From the NCBI RefSeq assembly GCF_024868665.1, contig NC_079901.1, positions 3,748,049 through 3,812,048 on the forward strand: DNA of 64,000 bases. Direction: 5' to 3'. Numbering within the stretch: the stretch's first letter is position 1; the number at the start of each line of letters is the position of its first letter. Below, one piece after another: positions 10,278-21,455 of the stretch. A program made the translations under genes and the position numbers. The stretch is from Triplophysa rosa (lineage: Eukaryota; Chordata; Actinopteri; Cypriniformes; Nemacheilidae). A model generated the notes under the pieces. It saw only the letters and a list, made by a program, of their open reading frames with translations. It made no database searches and was not told where the DNA came from.

Positions 10278-10984
10278 TGCAGCTTAGTTGTCTTTTCTAC
10301 TAAGCAATTAAAATAAAGAGGAGCAAAAAAGTTGAAGAGTCTCATGTTCTCCTGTAAAAACACAGAAAGCTCACGCTTTTAATCATAACTAAGAACTTCA
10401 ATCTTCTGAGATGTGAAAGAGCAACACACACCATCACATTTTGTTTTTGTTATTTTTTTAGAGGAATGGGATTATGTAAAAAACAATATAGGGTTACCAC
10501 AGCTACAGAATACAGTGATAAAATAAATTACAGAAAAATACAGTTTTGTAAGATTCATGAGTCCGTACAGTATATTCTCTCTGTGTTGCTGTGAGTCTAG
10601 TCTAGATAGCTTTAAACAAATATGTTTTTGTTGAAACTATGTTAAAAACCACTGACTTCTGTGAAAGGGCAGCTGACAACCAGGGAGAGACCCAGTGACA
10701 GACAGGAGAGACTACTGACAGGAGGAAATAGACCCCACAGGGGCCAGACTGGGTTAGCTACCCATGTTGGCAGGATCCATCACTACATAGTGTAAAGGGT
10801 CCAGCCATCTATGGCTACATCTATGGCTTGTAGAATACCACTGGAGTCTGCAAGAGAAGGGGTGCAACATGACTCAGGGACAGACCACACAGCAACAGAC
10901 TCAGGAACGGAAATGACAATGAGCCAGGAGATCAGCACGAAAGATGTTGGAACAATAGGACTGACAGGAATGAACTACAGAGTA
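10278..10984. other. No gene recognised
   Basis: AT-rich to 10660, then a purine-rich, CAG/ACAG-rich stretch (10670-10980) with a 72-codon open frame lacking any recognised domain. It directly precedes a hAT-like end and a REL LINE remnant and may be 5' leader of the latter; not provable here. Confidence 0.35.
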
Positions 10985-11200
10985 GTGTTGTCAAAAGTCC
11001 CGGTAGTTTGGTACCAAGTTGGTACTTAAAAATAAAATAAGTTGTCTGTACCAATTTTTTTTTAAGATCCAGTGCCACCGATGTACCGGGTCAACCGGAA
11101 ACTGATACACTGTCTGACAGGTTGTCAGTCGGAAACTGACGGAATGAGACATGATGAGCGGATAAGCACGGCTCCGACCCACAAGAGATGCGCACATAAA
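10985..11200. mobile_element. Probable left end of a hAT-like element
   Basis: Sequence around TGTTGTCAAAAGTCCCGGTA followed by TTTGGTACCAAGTTGGTAC resembles the end of a common fish hAT family. No matching right end with a target duplication was found, so it is probably truncated. Confidence 0.4.
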
Positions 11201-11329
11201 TACTTTATCATTTCAATCATATCACGAAGAGAATGAAACAAGTTTTTTGGTGAAAGGAGGAAACCTCCGGATTTACTAAAGGAGTTAAAGTGGGCAAATT
11301 TTAAATTCTGTTATCCATTATTGGGAGAT

Positions 11330-12130
11330 TATCAACACCTATGGGGCAGAAGGTTTGGAGTTAAAAACGAGAGGCCGAAGTCCCGGAAGGAGCTGGCAGG
11401 GCAGCCGAAGTCCAGGAGACAACAAGAGATTGACAGACTTGTGAAAGAAAGGAGGTGCCTTAGAAAGTGGAAGAAGTCCACTGAAGTGGAAAGGTCTAGA
11501 CTCTAGAGGTACCACAGGGCGATATTAAACATCGCCTTGCAATGCTGCACAAAGCCTGAAAAAGCGAACCAGAACTGGCTACTATAGAGACCCTTACAAG
11601 TTTGTCAGTAGTCTCTTTAGTAAGTAGAAAACTGGTGCCCTTAAAGTACCCATAGCGGATCTTGAGGAACACCGGAGGAAAACGTATTCTAACAATTAGA
11701 GGCACATGTCAATCTCTATTCCAGAGGACATGTCACCAATTCAACTATCAGAGCACCTGATGGACACAAGGCCCCCTAAATGGAGCAATGTTGAGAGTGC
11801 AGTAAAGCATGCAATATCAGCATAAGCCCCTGGACCCAACGGTATTCCATACAAGCTCTACAAGAATGCCCCAGGAGTCTTGAGGTACATCTGGAGAGTA
11901 ATGATAGTGGCACAGAAAAAAAAAACATGTGATACTGAAAGCCTGGAGAAGGGCTGGAGGGATTTTGATCCCCAAGGAGAAAAATTCTGCTACTATTGAC
12001 CGGTTTCATCAAATCAGCCATAAGTTGAATGTAAGATTTTCTTCACCATTGTGGCGCAGAGACTGTCAGCGGTCTTGAAGAAAGACAATTTTGTCAACAC
12101 AGTGCAGAAGGCAGGCATGGGGGGCTTCGT
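11330..12130 (+). pseudogene. Degenerate REL-type LINE: N-terminal to RT fingers
   Basis: Plus-strand fragments in shifting frames preserve the collinear order of this LINE family. They are KERRCLRKWKK (11450), YRDPYKFV (11590), VPIADLEEH (11650), PIQLSEHLMDTRPPKW (11740), APGPNGIPYKLYKNAP (11827, the RT fingers block parallel to APGPSGVPYKVYKRCP in the 3.4-6.2 kb element), GILIPKE-like remnants, and FFTIVAQRLSAVLKKDNFV (12040). Several stops and indels are present, and the sequence loses the RT palm at about 12130. It is a second lineage of the same LINE class as the minus-strand element, much older or faster decayed. Confidence 0.7.
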
Positions 12131-12695
12131 CTCTTCTCCGGAGTTCTCCTCCTCCTGCCACGGCTACAGCTTCTTAACGATGCTGTGTGTGCCATTCGTT
12201 TCTAATTTGTCCAACCAATGTTGCTACGTCAACAACTCTTTTACTAAATTTGCCGTCTTTTCCGCGCCTTAAGCGACTTGTTCAGAAGAAGTGCATAACG
12301 ACAAACCGTGTCCTTTTGGATAAACCTTAGCTTTCATTCAGTAGGAAACTGTCATCAGTATTGCCCCGCGAGCGCAAGGTCTTGCTTTCCCGGTGCAGGG
12401 ATTGCCCTTTCCGGGGTCTGTGAGTGAGCGGCAGGGAGAAGCAGCACTTTCAGTTCACCATACTGTGGACAGCACAGAAAAAAAGAGTACAAACTGCATT
12501 TCCAAAACCTGTCACTGTTATCGACTGTTTAAAAATATAAAAATTAACAGTTCGTCTGTAAATAAGCACATGTTTTGTCTAGACAGAGGCTGTCATCTAT
12601 GAATGTGTTCTTGTACTGTAATGAGTATACTCATTATAACGTCATACATTATAAAGTACAAAACTGCACATTGCATATTCCTTCCCTGACTATTC
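12131..12695. other. No feature recognised
   Basis: GC-moderate start (12130-12430), then AT-rich. Two 60-75-codon open frames have no family likeness. May be unrelated DNA joined to the truncated LINE. Confidence 0.35.
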
Positions 12696-12698
12696 TTA

Positions 12699-12851
12699 AG
12701 GCTAATTCACACTGATCCAAAAGACCCCAACAAATTAATTTGTTGAGTCAGTGTGAAACCCCTGTTGGCGTTTGTTGGATCAATGTCAATGAAAATTTTA
12801 TTTAGAATGTTTGTATTTGTTTGCGTTTGTTGGATCAGTTTGAATTAGCCT
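12699..12851. mobile_element. Small MITE, PIF/Harbinger-like (TTA TSD)
   Basis: The 22-bp TIRs, AGGCTAATTCACACTGATCC(AA) and rc AGGCTAATTCAAACTGATCC(AA), differ at one base. They are flanked by TTA at 12696-12698 and 12852-12854. A 3-bp TWA target duplication is the PIF/Harbinger signature. Total 153 bp, non-coding. Confidence 0.8.
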
Positions 12852-13067
12852 TTATACAGTAAGGGATTATTTTATTTTAGAAGTCGTTATTTAGATCGAG
12901 ATCTGACTTTGGATTTCTGTGATAAAGTATCCTTCATGAAAATTAACCATATGTTTTTTTGGTAAAAGTGTAGTTACCATGGTTTTTACTACAGTAACCT
13001 TTTTTTGTTTTGTTTTAACTGTAGTAAAACCACTGCTGCGTCCCAATTCGCCTACTTATACTACGCA

Positions 13068-13135
13068 CTACATTTACATTTACGTTTACATTTACTCATT
13101 TAGCAGACGCTTTTATCCAAAGCGATTTACAGAGA
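13068..13135 (-). repeat. Fragment of fish SINE/LINE tail motif
   Basis: Contains CATTTAGCAGACGCTTTTAT followed by CCAAAGCGATTTACA. This is the reverse complement of a tail shared by very abundant tRNA-derived SINEs and partner LINEs of cyprinid fish. Only the tail is present. Confidence 0.6.
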
Positions 13136-13316
13136 GTTCAGGGAGCAATAAGCGATATATATATTATGGGATTACAAATTTATACAATGTTATATCTAGG
13201 TTAAAGTTATGTACATTATGTTTCACATTTTGAGATAAAGACGATTACATTCTATGAATATCAAGTAAGGCAGCCCAGATGTCTGAAACATTACCCTTTT
13301 GTCCTTATTCACTTCC

Positions 13317-13717
13317 TGACAATTGGGCAGGGTCCCAAGTTAAAGTTGAATGTTAAGCTTTAGGGCACAGCTAAGCCTTTGTCTCTATGATAATGTGAAG
13401 GTATGGGCAATACTGTCAGGCTGATTGGATTAGCACCTATGCATTTGAATGACACTGCTATGCTGATGAGACCTTGGCTGGGACAATTCCGGTAACGGCT
13501 GATTCCTGTATTGCATTTGCATGCTTTGTGTAAATCATCTCCACCTCTATGTATCCCGCCCCCTTGAAAGGTATAAAACTCTACTGTACTGAAATAAAAG
13601 TCAGACTTGGATGACTACAGCGATGCACAGCGAGTCCTCAATAAAGAGAACTTCTGTATGAAAGATATCCCAACGTCTCCTGGTCTCTGCTTCGACGAGG
13701 AAAAAGTTTCCTACAAT
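13317..13717 (+). mobile_element. Probable solo LTR
   Basis: The segment contains a TATAAAA box at about 13571, two AATAAA-type signals (13590, 13641) and ends ...TTTCCTACA, fitting an LTR promoter/terminator. There is no second LTR, primer-binding site or gag/pol nearby. The 5' limit is a guess and no target duplication could be confirmed. Confidence 0.5.
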
Positions 13718-14184
13718 ATATAAACTTTATTCCCGCACTGGGACATACTAACGCAAAACCGAAGTGGCCTAGACGACACTGTAATCATGAACTGTCACGA
13801 ACATAAAAATGTAATGTTTACTGTATACTTACATTATTCATTCAGAAAAGCATATTTTATTTAATTTCATTAATGCAGTGGAGCATCACTAAACTCCACC
13901 CTCTCGCGATGAGTTGTGGGTAATACCAGCCGTTAAGTGTCCATGGATTCACATTTCAAATTTTCACCGGAAATAGTGAACCATCCGGGTACTTTGAGAA
14001 TACTCATTTCAGCACACTATGATTTGGGACATACTAATTATATTTTACAGTACTATTTAGGACGGATATGCAAATTGGGGCACAGCACATTTTTTAAAAA
14101 CCTTGGTTATTTTTTGTAAGGGATTTGGAAATGTCCTACTCTCTGATAGCTTTGAAGTTCAGGAACCCATTTCTACTCCCTCCC

Positions 14185-14260
14185 ACCTTGTCTATTTGTT
14201 CTCTCAACATTTTTTATTGATAACCTTGTCTATTTGTTCTCTCAACATTTTTTATTGATA
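14185..14260. repeat. 38-bp perfect tandem duplication
   Basis: Two identical 38-bp units, 14185-14222 and 14223-14260, beginning ACCTTGTCTATTTG and ending TTATTGATA. Perfect identity points to a recent slippage or duplication event. Confidence 0.95.
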
Positions 14261-15580
14261 ATCGGACACACTCTTTTCCCACATGTTTACATTTGTACAT
14301 ATTTGCAAGTCTGCTTTAATGGGCCCTTTTAAGTGTAAATCCAATAGACCCAAAGGGATAGGGCAGAGGACTTCGCCGAACCCCTCATCCAAGGAATGTG
14401 CCTGCATCCCCAGCTTTGGCCTCTTCCACCCGTCACACCACTGGCTGCGTCCCTGTCGACAGATGCCAGCTAACCACAAAGCATTATAGACTGCATTTTG
14501 TTGAGCTTAAATGGGTGTTCCACTGGCGATCAATTGTGGGCTCAGATAGAAACGATAGTGCAGCATCAGAGGAGATGGGTAATGCTATACCAGACCAGGA
14601 AACAGGCGGGAAGACTAAAGCCCCCATGCCAAGCAGAAACGCCTAGCTAGAAAGAAGCTGGCTTGGCTGTGTTATAGGAAACAATAAAATATTAAGGGAC
14701 ACTGGATACCTCGTATCCTCTTGCTGCAGGCTAGAAAACATAGGAAGATAACTGTGGCCATGTGTGTCTGGGGCATTTGTGTGTGTTTAAGATAAAGGAG
14801 AGGTCAGTATAGACAACTGAGGAGGAAAGTGGCTATCAATGCTACTATTTGTCATTAATGACAAATTCATTTTGGGAGGGGGTGTTGGCAGGCGTGTCGC
14901 TAGACCCCTTTTACTGTGGCACGTTGACATCTATGTCCGTACGCGTCTGTGTGTTTCCTTGCAATAACTGCAGCAGCAGATAGCTGCGCAGTGCGGACGC
15001 AGGCGCGCAAGGGTGACGACACGCGACTGATGTAGTCTATGAAAACATGACGAAACTAAAGTAAGTTTCTAAATGATATCGATAATCTTATTTTGACTCG
15101 ATCATTAATGGCCCCGTAGATGGATTTGTTTGTGCAAAGCAGGGAAATGGAAGCAGTAAGGAGATAATGAGTTTGAGGGAGGTAAAAACTTGATAAACAC
15201 ACTACTGTACATCCCCAGCCAGAACCTACTGTTCCCATAAAATAACAGCAATAGTGACAGAAGTGTAAATTTAACAACAGACAGAGGGTTAGTTGTAACA
15301 CTTGCTTAAAAATATTGTTTGAGAGGTGAATATTGTTTATACATCTGTCTACAATAGATAGATATCCATCCATCAACCAAGCTATCCCTCATCTAACCAT
15401 CCTTCTGTTATAGATCAATACATATGGATAGATATACAGAATGAAAAAAAGCTACATACTTACAATAAAAAATCATTATTGTCAATTTCTTCCCCCAATA
15501 TTGTAATTTCAGTTATGATTTAAAATAAGGGAATTTACATATTTTTTATATCATTGTTTTGTATGCATTTTTCACAAAGT
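14261..15580. other. No gene recognised
   Basis: 14283-14650 is GC-richer with overlapping open frames on both strands and no recognisable domain. 14850-15010 holds CpG-bearing sequence. The GGGTTAGTTGTAACAC motif at 15287 also forms the palindrome at 15581. The rest is AT-rich. Confidence 0.35.
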
Positions 15581-15615
15581 GGGGTTGGTTGTAACACTGT
15601 GTTACAACTAACCCC
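15581..15615. repeat. Near-perfect 17-bp-arm hairpin
   Basis: GGGGTTGGTTGTAACAC is followed almost immediately by GTGTTACAACTAACCCC, with one mismatch and a one-base spacer. The same GGGTTAGTTGTAACAC word occurs alone at 15287, so this may be two abutting transposon ends. Known alternatives (terminator, regulatory hairpin) have no support here. Confidence 0.8.
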
Positions 15616-16627
15616 GCTATGCAAACTTCTTTCAAAGCCTAGTTAACAGTTGCTATGTGTGGTTGACATGTTTCAATATGGTGCTACATATTTACATAGC
15701 AAGACAGTGATTTAGATAATATAAGGTTGGATTTGGTGACTTGCACACCCAACTTAGAAATCAGAAAAAAAACATATGATGAAGAAATTTACTTTCTTGC
15801 TGTCAACACATTCACATGGCCAATATCTCCATGAAAACACATATCAAAACTTATCACAAATTTACATATGATGTCATATATGGCATATACGTGTGATTCA
15901 TCAGACATTCGTATGCCGCCACTGAGCTGTGACCCAGTGCGTCTTCCACCCCCAAGCGAACCTGGAAAATTAAATCATGCGTTCTGTCTGTTTTCATTAA
16001 AATGGATATTTGTCAAACAAAGAAGCTATCATCATGGAAATACGTAAACTAACCCATTGCTTATAAATATATCGATTAGGCGTATTGTAGTTTTTTAAAT
16101 GTTTTACTTTTAGTAGTGCATTTTAACTGTCGTAAATTACCTTAGAAGTAGCCTAAAATTTCAATAAAGTTTTGTACACAAAAGCACCCGTTAAGGTCTT
16201 TGCACATACAGTTCGAAATTTTCGTATGCGTTTTTTCATATTTGGCTCTCTTGTACGGTGTCTCTGAATTGTTAAAAAAGGCCACTCAAAATGCTTGACG
16301 GATGCAAGAAACACAGAAAATCAAACCCGGTCCGAATTTTTTTATGACGGACAAAAATATTGGAGGCAGTGTGTAAATGTGATTGACACAACGTGAGGTC
16401 GTATTTATTTTTTAACGTGCGGAAATTTCGGACGCAAATTTCGGACTCAATGTGCAATGGGCTTTACCCTTGTAATTTAAAGCATTTAAATGATCATATA
16501 ATTAGGCTAGAAAAGAAAATACTTTATTAATGTAATGAAAATAAGAAATCGCATTGGAATCTATTTTTACATTGTCATACTAAACGGAAAAAAAACGTAA
16601 TCTGTCTTTCTATTTGTCAATATTATG
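15616..16627. other. AT-rich, no gene; possible small MITE at 16196-16465
   Basis: TTTGCACATACAGTTCGAAA at 16199 is imperfectly mirrored by TTTCGGACTCAATGTGCAA at 16440, suggesting a short TIR element of about 260 bp without a clear target duplication. Nothing else recognised. Confidence 0.35.
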
Positions 16628-16745
16628 CATGTGGAGCTGACACAGGAGCAGGCATTCACAACACATGCGTGTGGAGCTGCCTGACGCAGGAGCCGGCATT
16701 CACGACGTATGCGTAAGGAGTTTACGCAGGAGCCGGCATCAATGT
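16628..16745. repeat. Minisatellite, ~3 imperfect units of 40-45 bp
   Basis: Units share GTGGAGCTG..., CACAGGAGC or CGCAGGAGCCGGCATT, and ATGCGT. They span the otherwise unexplained open frame on the minus strand. Confidence 0.75.
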
Positions 16746-16914
16746 CATCACCACACACATTTCACGTGGTCTCATGGATGTACGTTAAAGACTGAAGACA
16801 GGAAATTGTTGAATAAAGTTGTTTTGTTTTATTAAAATGAATACACAATGAGTACAAACTCAACTTTGAATACACAAACTCAAATACACAAGGTATTTTC
16901 ATGAAATTCAGATT

Positions 16915-17005
16915 AAACCACTGTAGTTACAACACAAAAGAAGATATTTTGAAGAATGTTGGTCACCAAACAACACTGGCCCCTATCGACTTCCATTGTA
17001 TGGAC
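16915..17005. repeat. Fragment of a fold-back MITE arm
   Basis: ACACAAAAGAAGATATTTTG followed by AAGAATGTTGG and then CTTCCATTG resembles one arm of the palindromic MITE that is complete at 47.2 kb. The second arm is missing. Confidence 0.5.
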
Positions 17006-17763
17006 ACAAATCCACTAAGACATTGCTCACAGTATCTTTTGATAAAGAAGAGTCATATACTGTACGTGTTTTGAACTAAGAATCAGGTCTGCTTATACGT
17101 AAAAATAATAATTGGCAATAAATTAAGGTATAATGCATCAGAGTTAACTATTCCAGAGCACCATGTCATAATGTGCTATATTAGATGAAGCAATGTGTGT
17201 GTTGAAAAGTGTGAGCTTATAACTATACTTAAAGGGGTCATATGCCGGAAGTACGTGTTTTTCTGTGTTTTTGGTGTGTTATAAGTTGCCCATGCATGTA
17301 TTAGACACGTAAAATTGCACAAATGAAAGTATGGGAACAAAAGATGCATTCTATCTAAAAGCGAATGCTCAACCAGACTTGCCTGAAACGCCTCGTTTAA
17401 CCACACCCCGGCGAATCTACGTAAAATCGTAACATGATTTGACTAAGACCGCCCAAATCTACACGTAGTTAAGGTGGGCGTAATTGTATATCTCATTGTA
17501 TCGTCTGTCAGTACAATTGCTTTGGAACCTGATGTTCCGAATATGGTAAGAGGCGTTACATTTCCATCTCACGCTTGCAGTACTTGACCAATCACTACGC
17601 ACTGGTGAACTGGCCAATCATAGCACACCTCGCTTTTCAGAGCGATGAACTTTGTAAAAAATCTGCGCGTTTCAGAGAGGCGGGGCAAAGAGGAGATACA
17701 AACATGCACGGTATGTGGAAAATACAATGTTTTGTAAACTTTAAATGGTGTATATGTAGTACC

Positions 17764-17832
17764 CCTGAAAAGGAGGATTTCAATAATAAGTACAGTGCAC
17801 GATGCTCTTCACTCACATTGTTTACTACGAAT
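17764..17832 (+). repeat. 69-bp direct repeat, unit 1
   Basis: Begins CCTGAAAAGGAGGATTTCAA and ends TTTACTACGAAT. It recurs 790 bp downstream with one mismatch, both inside the longer TTAA element. TG..CA ends typical of LTRs are absent. Confidence 0.95.
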
Positions 17833-18553
17833 CCAGTTTTGATAACAAATCAACAGTTTTACAGTAATAAATGCATCCGTTTACATATTTAAATGGAGAA
17901 AATGAATTCAAACAATAAATCAGCACTTTTTAAGCACAACCGTACTGTAAATGCATTAAATGCCAGTGTCAGTTTAGATCACAAAAAACATTTCATTCAA
18001 TTAACATTGACATGTATTTTTCCCAGTACCTGTCCTCTCACACTTCACAAAATGCATATAAAAGTGCACCGGAGGTAGCATGTGGGCTATACTACATTCA
18101 AATTCCAGATTACCCACAAGTTTGCAACTTTTACAGCATCCAATAATAAATCACACATTCAGCTGTTATCATCCGTAGAAGGACACTTCACAGCATAAGA
18201 CACAACTGGTGAACATTTACCCCTTACATGTGTTATATACAGTGTGCGAGGAAACCCACGTGGTAGCATTAGCCGATTGCCATATCTGCTAGGGTACATT
18301 TCACTAAAACACTCTAAACTATACAATCAACTCGTGACATTCAATGAACTTTAAATCGACTGACTCATGTGGTCCTAACATTTAATTATTCACATACATA
18401 TGCGTGTTACAATGTGCACAATTTCTATGTGCTAATGCTAGCGAATAGCTTTTACTATATAAAACGGTTTAACCTAACATTTCTAAACAGCATTTAGTGG
18501 AATACATTTCGAAGCAGCATTGAACATTTGTGTGCAAAGGTGCGTTTAAAATA

Positions 18554-18622
18554 CCTGAAAAGGAGGATTTCAATAATAAGTACAGTGCACCATGCTCTTC
18601 ACTCACATTGTTTACTACGAAT
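18554..18622 (+). repeat. 69-bp direct repeat, unit 2
   Basis: Matches 17764-17832 at 68 of 69 bases. The high identity against the decayed surroundings suggests a recent duplication or an insertion flanked by repeats. Confidence 0.95.
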
Positions 18623-18974
18623 GAAGCGCATCGCGAGAACTCCCACCTATTAGAAGACGCACGCCACACGCAACCAATAAGCTGCAACTATCTTACCCAT
18701 AGTAACATTTTCATAAACAGAACATTTCAGTGCTATATATATATATAACATGGGAAAGTACAAAAAAAATACCAACATCTGATATATATATAATACTTTT
18801 CACAGTATCATTCCCAGCATATTAATATAGCACATTGCGTTACATCGCAAAACAAACAATAATATTCTTTTAGAGCTGTGCAATATGACTCCTTTAATTC
18901 TTCCATGCATCAATGTTTTGCAATTTTTACTTGCATTTTTCAACCCTGTAAAGAAGGCCTAGAAGTCTAGTGAC

Positions 18975-20206
18975 CTAGTGTATCTATTTGCAAACCAGAT
19001 GGTGGCTAACCTTACGCAATAGAGTTCCCATCAGCACCGGAGCTCCTCAAGGATGTGTTCTTTCTCCACTGCTATATTCACTCTACACAAACGAATGCAC
19101 CTCTACAGACCCTTCTGTCAAACTCCTGAAGTTTGCAGATGACACCACAGTCATTGGCCTTATTCAAGACGGTGATGAATCTGCCTACAGAAAGGAGGTT
19201 GCTCAGCTGGCTGCCTGGTGTAGTCAAAACAACCTAGAGCTGAATGCATTCAAGACAGTGGAGATGATAGTGGATTTCAGAAGGAACCCTCCATCACTTC
19301 CTCCCCTCACCATCCTGGACAGCACTGTGGATACTGTGGAGTCATTCAGGTTCCTGGGCTCCACCATCTCTCAGGACCTGAAGTGGGAGTCCCACATAGA
19401 CTCCATTGTAAAGAAGGCCCAGCAGAGGTTATACTTCCTCCGTCAATTGAGGAAGTTCAACCTACCACAGGAGCTACTGACCCAGTTCTACTCAGTGGTC
19501 ATCGAATCTGTTCTGTGCACTTCAATTACTGTTTGGTATGGCTCGGCCACCAAATCAGACCTACGAAGACTACAACGGACAGTTCGTAGTGCTGAGAAAA
19601 TTATTGGTGCTCCTCTGCCCACACTTCAGGACCTGTACGATTCCAGAGTGAAAAACAGGGCAAGAAAAATCATCATTGACTCCACACACCCAGCACACAA
19701 ACTCTTTGATCTGCTGCCCTCTGGCCGGCGCTTTAGAGCACTGAACACCAGGACTTCCAGACACAGAAGCAGCTTCTTCCCCCAGGCAATCTCCCTCCTA
19801 AACAGATAACTGCTCCTTAAGAGCAATATTCCACTTCCACTACTCCTATAGTGTGCACTATAGTGCCTTATTATATCTACATCTTATGTATACATGTATA
19901 TAACACTACCTCCACTTACTAAATTATCCATTTGCACAAGTGTACATACAATCTGTTAATATGTTTATTCTACTATATACTACCCTGTACAATGTCTCTT
20001 ATATGTTATTATCCCCCATTTTCTGTAAAATAGTCTTTATTTTATATATGCACAATTTAGAATGTTTTAGACTGTAAATCGTATTATATTGTATTGTCAT
20101 TGTGTTGAATGTCTGTACTAGAAGCTTCCAACACCAAAGAAAATTCCTTGTGTGTGCAAGCACACTTGGCAATAAAGCTCTTCTGATTCTGATTCTGATT
20201 CTGATA
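18975..20206 (+). mobile_element. 5'-truncated CR1/Rex1-like LINE, 3' end intact
   Basis: An open 3' RT region is followed by a stop at 19809, about 370 bp of AT-rich 3' UTR with AATAAAG at 20170, and a TGATTC simple-repeat tail at 20183-20205. CR1-group LINEs end in short tandem repeats rather than poly-A, and truncation at the 5' side is the normal outcome of target-primed reverse transcription. It begins about 80 bp after the end of the TTAA element. No target duplication was confirmed. Confidence 0.85.
18988..19809 (+). CDS. C-terminal half of LINE reverse transcriptase (273 codons, 5' truncated)
   Basis: The longest clean open frame outside the DIRS copies and the REL-type RT. It carries RT motif B (STGAPQGCVLSPLLYSLYTN), motif C with the catalytic pair in LLKFADDTTVIG, motif D around WCSQNNLELNAFKT, and motif E/thumb around FRFLGSTISQDLKWESHI. 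A conserved tail follows: KKAQQRLYFLRQLRKF, then SVLCTSITVWYG, then KIIGAPLPTLQDLYDSR and HPAHKLFDLLPSGRRFRAL. This is the jockey/CR1 superfamily, closest by memory to fish Rex1. Motif A and the endonuclease are missing, so it is not autonomous. The annotated ATG is simply the first in the frame; the real protein began far upstream. Clean over 273 codons, implying recent insertion. Confidence 0.85.
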   Translation: MQTRWWLTLRNRVPISTGAPQGCVLSPLLYSLYTNECTSTDPSVKLLKFADDTTVIGLIQDGDESAYRKEVAQLAAWCSQNNLELNAFKTVEMIVDFRRNPPSLPPLTILDSTVDTVESFRFLGSTISQDLKWESHIDSIVKKAQQRLYFLRQLRKFNLPQELLTQFYSVVIESVLCTSITVWYGSATKSDLRRLQRTVRSAEKIIGAPLPTLQDLYDSRVKNRARKIIIDSTHPAHKLFDLLPSGRRFRALNTRTSRHRSSFFPQAISLLNR

Positions 20207-21455
20207 CAGTATTTGTGTCATTGCCCGCTGTTCCAGATGGCTTGCCATGTGAGACACTTTTGGCCATAAGGGAATACATACTGTATGTGTCATTGTCTTT
20301 GGAAATTGCCCACCAAGGACTGTACATGTTTTACAAATTGCTATCATTATCATTCTCTTAGCAACACATTTAAATGTTTTAGGCATTTATAATATTCTTG
20401 TAAAATGGAACTATTTTATGTCTCTAAAGCTGTATTTAAATGTTGGTAAGGAGGCCCAACCAGAAACCGTTATAGCTCATAGTCATAGCTGCCTCTAAAA
20501 CAAGCCAGAAATGTTGAGCATTAATTCTTATGGTTGGGTCAATATGGAAACAAGCTACCAAATGCATGCACATGACATAATACAAATGTCATTTCCATGG
20601 CATAGATTCAATAAAACAATCCCTGAGCTCTCAGACTAGATAAGCTCTCAAACACAGATACAAGACAAAATGCAACAATGAGCTTTTCTTTCCTGAGTTA
20701 ATTGTGAAATGCAGTTATAAATAACACGAAGCTGATTTTTCCACATTAATTAATGTCTCAATTAGATTGGGAACATTAAAGGTAGTAATGATTTCAGTCT
20801 TTGGTCTGATCATTAACAGCACACTCATTCGTGGCTGATATATTCGCATGCTTCTGTAAATGTATTACACCAGATTAATGAAGGTTGTATCAAAAGGTAA
20901 TTCACCCTGCCAGTTTATCCACTTAAGACCTTTATTGTAGACTACTGACTACATTCTGTCTTAGCAATGTAATGATGTATCCCAGTGCTCAGTCCGATGG
21001 CTTATGAATACAAGTTTGTATTTGCATTTCCTTTGCTGTTGAAGGATTTAATATAGTACAGTTTCAAGGGACAGGTGACACAGTCTATAATATGAGAAAA
21101 ATCAATACAGGCATTTCTGAGAGCTCCTGTGATACCGCAATAGACAGTATTTGAGAGCAGGTGAACTTTTGACAAGAGTGTATAGCAAAAGTCTGAGTGT
21201 ATCACATTGTATGTTGCAATCCCAGATGAAATCAAAATGATACATAGGAGGTTTTATTATTGCAATATAGTCTGTTACAGTCACAGAGGCCTTTGGGCCT
21301 AATAATCCTTTACAGAGTAATCAATATTTACTATGGACCTTATAGGGCTTGCCAGTGCTTGCTGATATTGAACCACAAGATGTCTTTCAACTCTTTAGAG
21401 ACAAGTGACTGATCTCGCTTAAGAAACTACCAGTGTTTCCCTGCACAGGAAATGT
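20207..21455. other. No feature recognised
   Basis: AT-rich single-copy-like DNA; overlapping 60-77-codon open frames on the minus strand show no domain. Confidence 0.4.

Larger units (their letters stand above)
13035..14086. mobile_element. TIR element with nested insertions
   Basis: Left end GCTGCGTCCCAATTCG and right rc GCTGTGCCCCAATTTG match at 13 of 16 positions. GGGACATACTAA occurs twice inside (13739, 14026). It carries a SINE-tail-like patch and an LTR-like segment. No clear target duplication, so class and exact limits are uncertain. Confidence 0.5.
17233..18893. mobile_element. TTAA-flanked element (copy B, 1661 bp)
   Basis: Ends AGGGGTCATATG and rc AGGAGTCATAT, flanked by TTAA at 17229-17232 and 18894-18897. 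Both outer parts align with copy A (8074-8592). Relative to copy A there are about 1.08 kb of extra DNA between about 17752 and 18830, containing a 69-bp direct repeat. No transposase-like open frame was recognised. This may be a longer, less deleted member of the family or copy A plus an insertion. Confidence 0.85.

Noticed and set aside
14283..14646. Overlapping plus and minus open frames, possible gene
   Set aside because: No domain, splice context or repeat family recognised; both strands are open equally, suggesting chance in a GC-richer patch.
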